Positions 63,045 to 64,000 of a stretch of DNA of 64,000 nt are shown in pieces. How positions within the stretch are numbered: position 1 is the first letter of the stretch; each line of letters begins with the position of its first letter. The notes below the pieces were generated by a model. That model searched no databases and was not told the origin of the DNA. It saw only the letters and a program-made list of their open reading frames with translations. The stretch covers positions 1-64,000 of the forward strand of contig WYBL01000140.1 in NCBI GenBank assembly GCA_011526565.1, read 5' to 3'. This stretch comes from Acidobacteriota bacterium (GTDB lineage: Bacteria > Acidobacteriota > Vicinamibacteria > Fen-336). The translations under genes and the position numbers were made by a program.

Positions 63045-64000
63045 AGGGGCCGACTCCCGCCAGCTCAAGTTCCGCGACCCCGCGCGGGCGCGCGACCTGG
63101 GCCGCGCGCTGACGGCGGCTGCCGAGGCGATGGGGCGCACGGTCAGCCTGATGCACGTGTGCGGCAGCCACGAGCAGGCGATCGCCCGCTACGGACTGCG
63201 CGCCTCGTTCCCGCGCTCGCTCGACGTGATCATGGGCCCCGGTTGCCCGGTCTGCATCACCGACACCCCCGAGGTCGACGAGGGCGTCGCGCTGGCGCGC
63301 CAGGGAGTGACGATCGCGACCTACGGCGACATGGTCAAGGTGCCGGGCACCGTGCTCTCGCTGGGCGACGCCCAGGCCGAAGGCGCGAAGGTGGAGGTCG
63401 TCTACAGCGTGACCCAGGCCGTGGAGCTGGCGCGCGCGACCCGCGAGCCCGTGGTCTTCTTTGCGACCGGATTCGAGACCACGGCGGTGGCGACGGCGGC
63501 CGCGCTGCTCGGCGGCGTGCCCGACAACTTCTCCGTGCTCTCGGCGCACAAGTACATCCCGCCTGTGATGGAGATCGTGGCCGAGATGCCGGGCTCGAAG
63601 GTCGAGGGCTTCCTCGCCGCGGGCCACGCGGCCACGATCACGGGCTGGGGCGTGTTCGAGGCGTTCGTCGAGCGCCACAAGCTGCCGGTGGTCGTGGCGG
63701 GCTTCGAGCCGCTCGACATCCTGGCCGCGCTCGTCAAGCTGGTGGAGCTGGTGCGCGACCGCAAGCCCGAGGTCGTCAACATGTTCCCGCGCTGCGTCAC
63801 CCGCGAGGGCAACCGCAACGCGCAGGAGCAGCTGTTCAAGGTGTTCCGCCCCGCGGGCGGGCGCTGGCGCGGCATCGCCCACGTGCCCAACGGCAACCTG
63901 CGGCTGCGCGACGAGTGGGCCCACGTCGACGCCCGCCGCCGCTTCGACATCGACCTGCGCCCGCTGTGGAAGTTCGCGCCGCCCGCGCTGGTCCAGGACT
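63037..64000 (+). CDS. hypD: Hydrogenase maturation protein HypD, 3' partial
   Basis: At least 321 residues, cut by the right edge. HypD is a [4Fe-4S] protein on which, with HypC, the Fe(CN)2CO group is built. Conserved motifs are LMHVCGSHEQAIARYGLR (about 34-51), MGPGCPVCITD (about 67-77), GDMVKVPG and FFATGFETTAVATAAAL. ATG 63037 overlaps hypC. hypE, hypA and hypB are not in the window and may follow. Confidence 0.92.
   Translation, partial: MPEGADSRQLKFRDPARARDLGRALTAAAEAMGRTVSLMHVCGSHEQAIARYGLRASFPRSLDVIMGPGCPVCITDTPEVDEGVALARQGVTIATYGDMVKVPGTVLSLGDAQAEGAKVEVVYSVTQAVELARATREPVVFFATGFETTAVATAAALLGGVPDNFSVLSAHKYIPPVMEIVAEMPGSKVEGFLAAGHAATITGWGVFEAFVERHKLPVVVAGFEPLDILAALVKLVELVRDRKPEVVNMFPRCVTREGNRNAQEQLFKVFRPAGGRWRGIAHVPNGNLRLRDEWAHVDARRRFDIDLRPLWKFAPPALVQD

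Noticed and set aside
58237..63924. A very long open reading frame (about 1,900 codons) on the minus strand opposite the hydrogenase accessory genes
   Set aside because: Stop codons are rare in this GC-rich DNA. The translation is low-complexity, rich in Arg, Ala, Gly, His, Val and Asp, with no domain, and it lies opposite hypF, hypC and the epimerase, which are clear genes.

Overview
This is a very GC-rich (roughly 70% or more by eye), gene-dense bacterial window with no rRNA, tRNA, CRISPR array or insertion sequence that I can see. The gene mix suggests an environmental Acidobacteriota-like lineage, possibly Thermoanaerobaculia-like: a secreted HExxHxxGxxH metalloprotease of the DUF5117 type, paired secreted amidohydrolases, ECF sigma-factor/Ser-Thr-kinase modules, a PEGA kinase, a split lysine-ketoglutarate reductase/saccharopine dehydrogenase and a Hyb-type hydrogenase. 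That placement is an inference from gene content only.

Layout. 1-9703 is a defence operon: a beta-class (type III-like) DNA methyltransferase cut by the left edge, an OLD-like ATPase/TOPRIM protein, a Res-like helicase-nuclease, and a fused SIR2-Ser/Thr kinase protein. All four genes are linked by 4-bp start/stop overlaps. 9950-16221 holds two secreted amidohydrolase paralogues, a transketolase and a PEGA-domain receptor kinase. 16222-18300 (minus) is a nucleotide-transporter-like membrane protein with HEAT repeats. 18378-27538 holds an MscS channel, the split LKR and SDH genes, an SLC12-like transporter and the metalloprotease.

27560-44245 is an alpha-glucan/trehalose locus. malQ and a TetR regulator lie on the minus strand, divergent from treY-glgE-treS/maltokinase-glgB-glgX-treZ. 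Together these can interconvert glycogen-type glucan, trehalose and maltose-1-phosphate. 44242-52185 is a regulatory and accessory stretch: a DUF4287-like protein, a small membrane protein, a frameshifted kinase with its ECF sigma factor, a TPR-sirtuin lacking catalytic residues, a FadL/OMPP1-like porin, an RsbU-like phosphatase and a Rieske lipoprotein with an altered ligand.

52331-64000 is an uptake-hydrogenase locus: a near-perfect sigma-54 promoter, hybO-A-B-C-D, a small membrane protein, a second Rieske lipoprotein, an epimerase fusion, and hypF-C-D running off the right edge.

Three themes cut across the window. Several first-of-transcript genes have a TANNNT hexamer 6-8 nt before the start codon, as expected for leaderless mRNAs. 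At least two genes have an excellent Shine-Dalgarno sequence but no canonical start codon behind it (ATC for the MscS channel, ACG for treY). Several paralogues keep the fold but have lost catalytic or cofactor residues. The best candidate for a new biological system is the methyltransferase/OLD/Res/SIR2-kinase operon.
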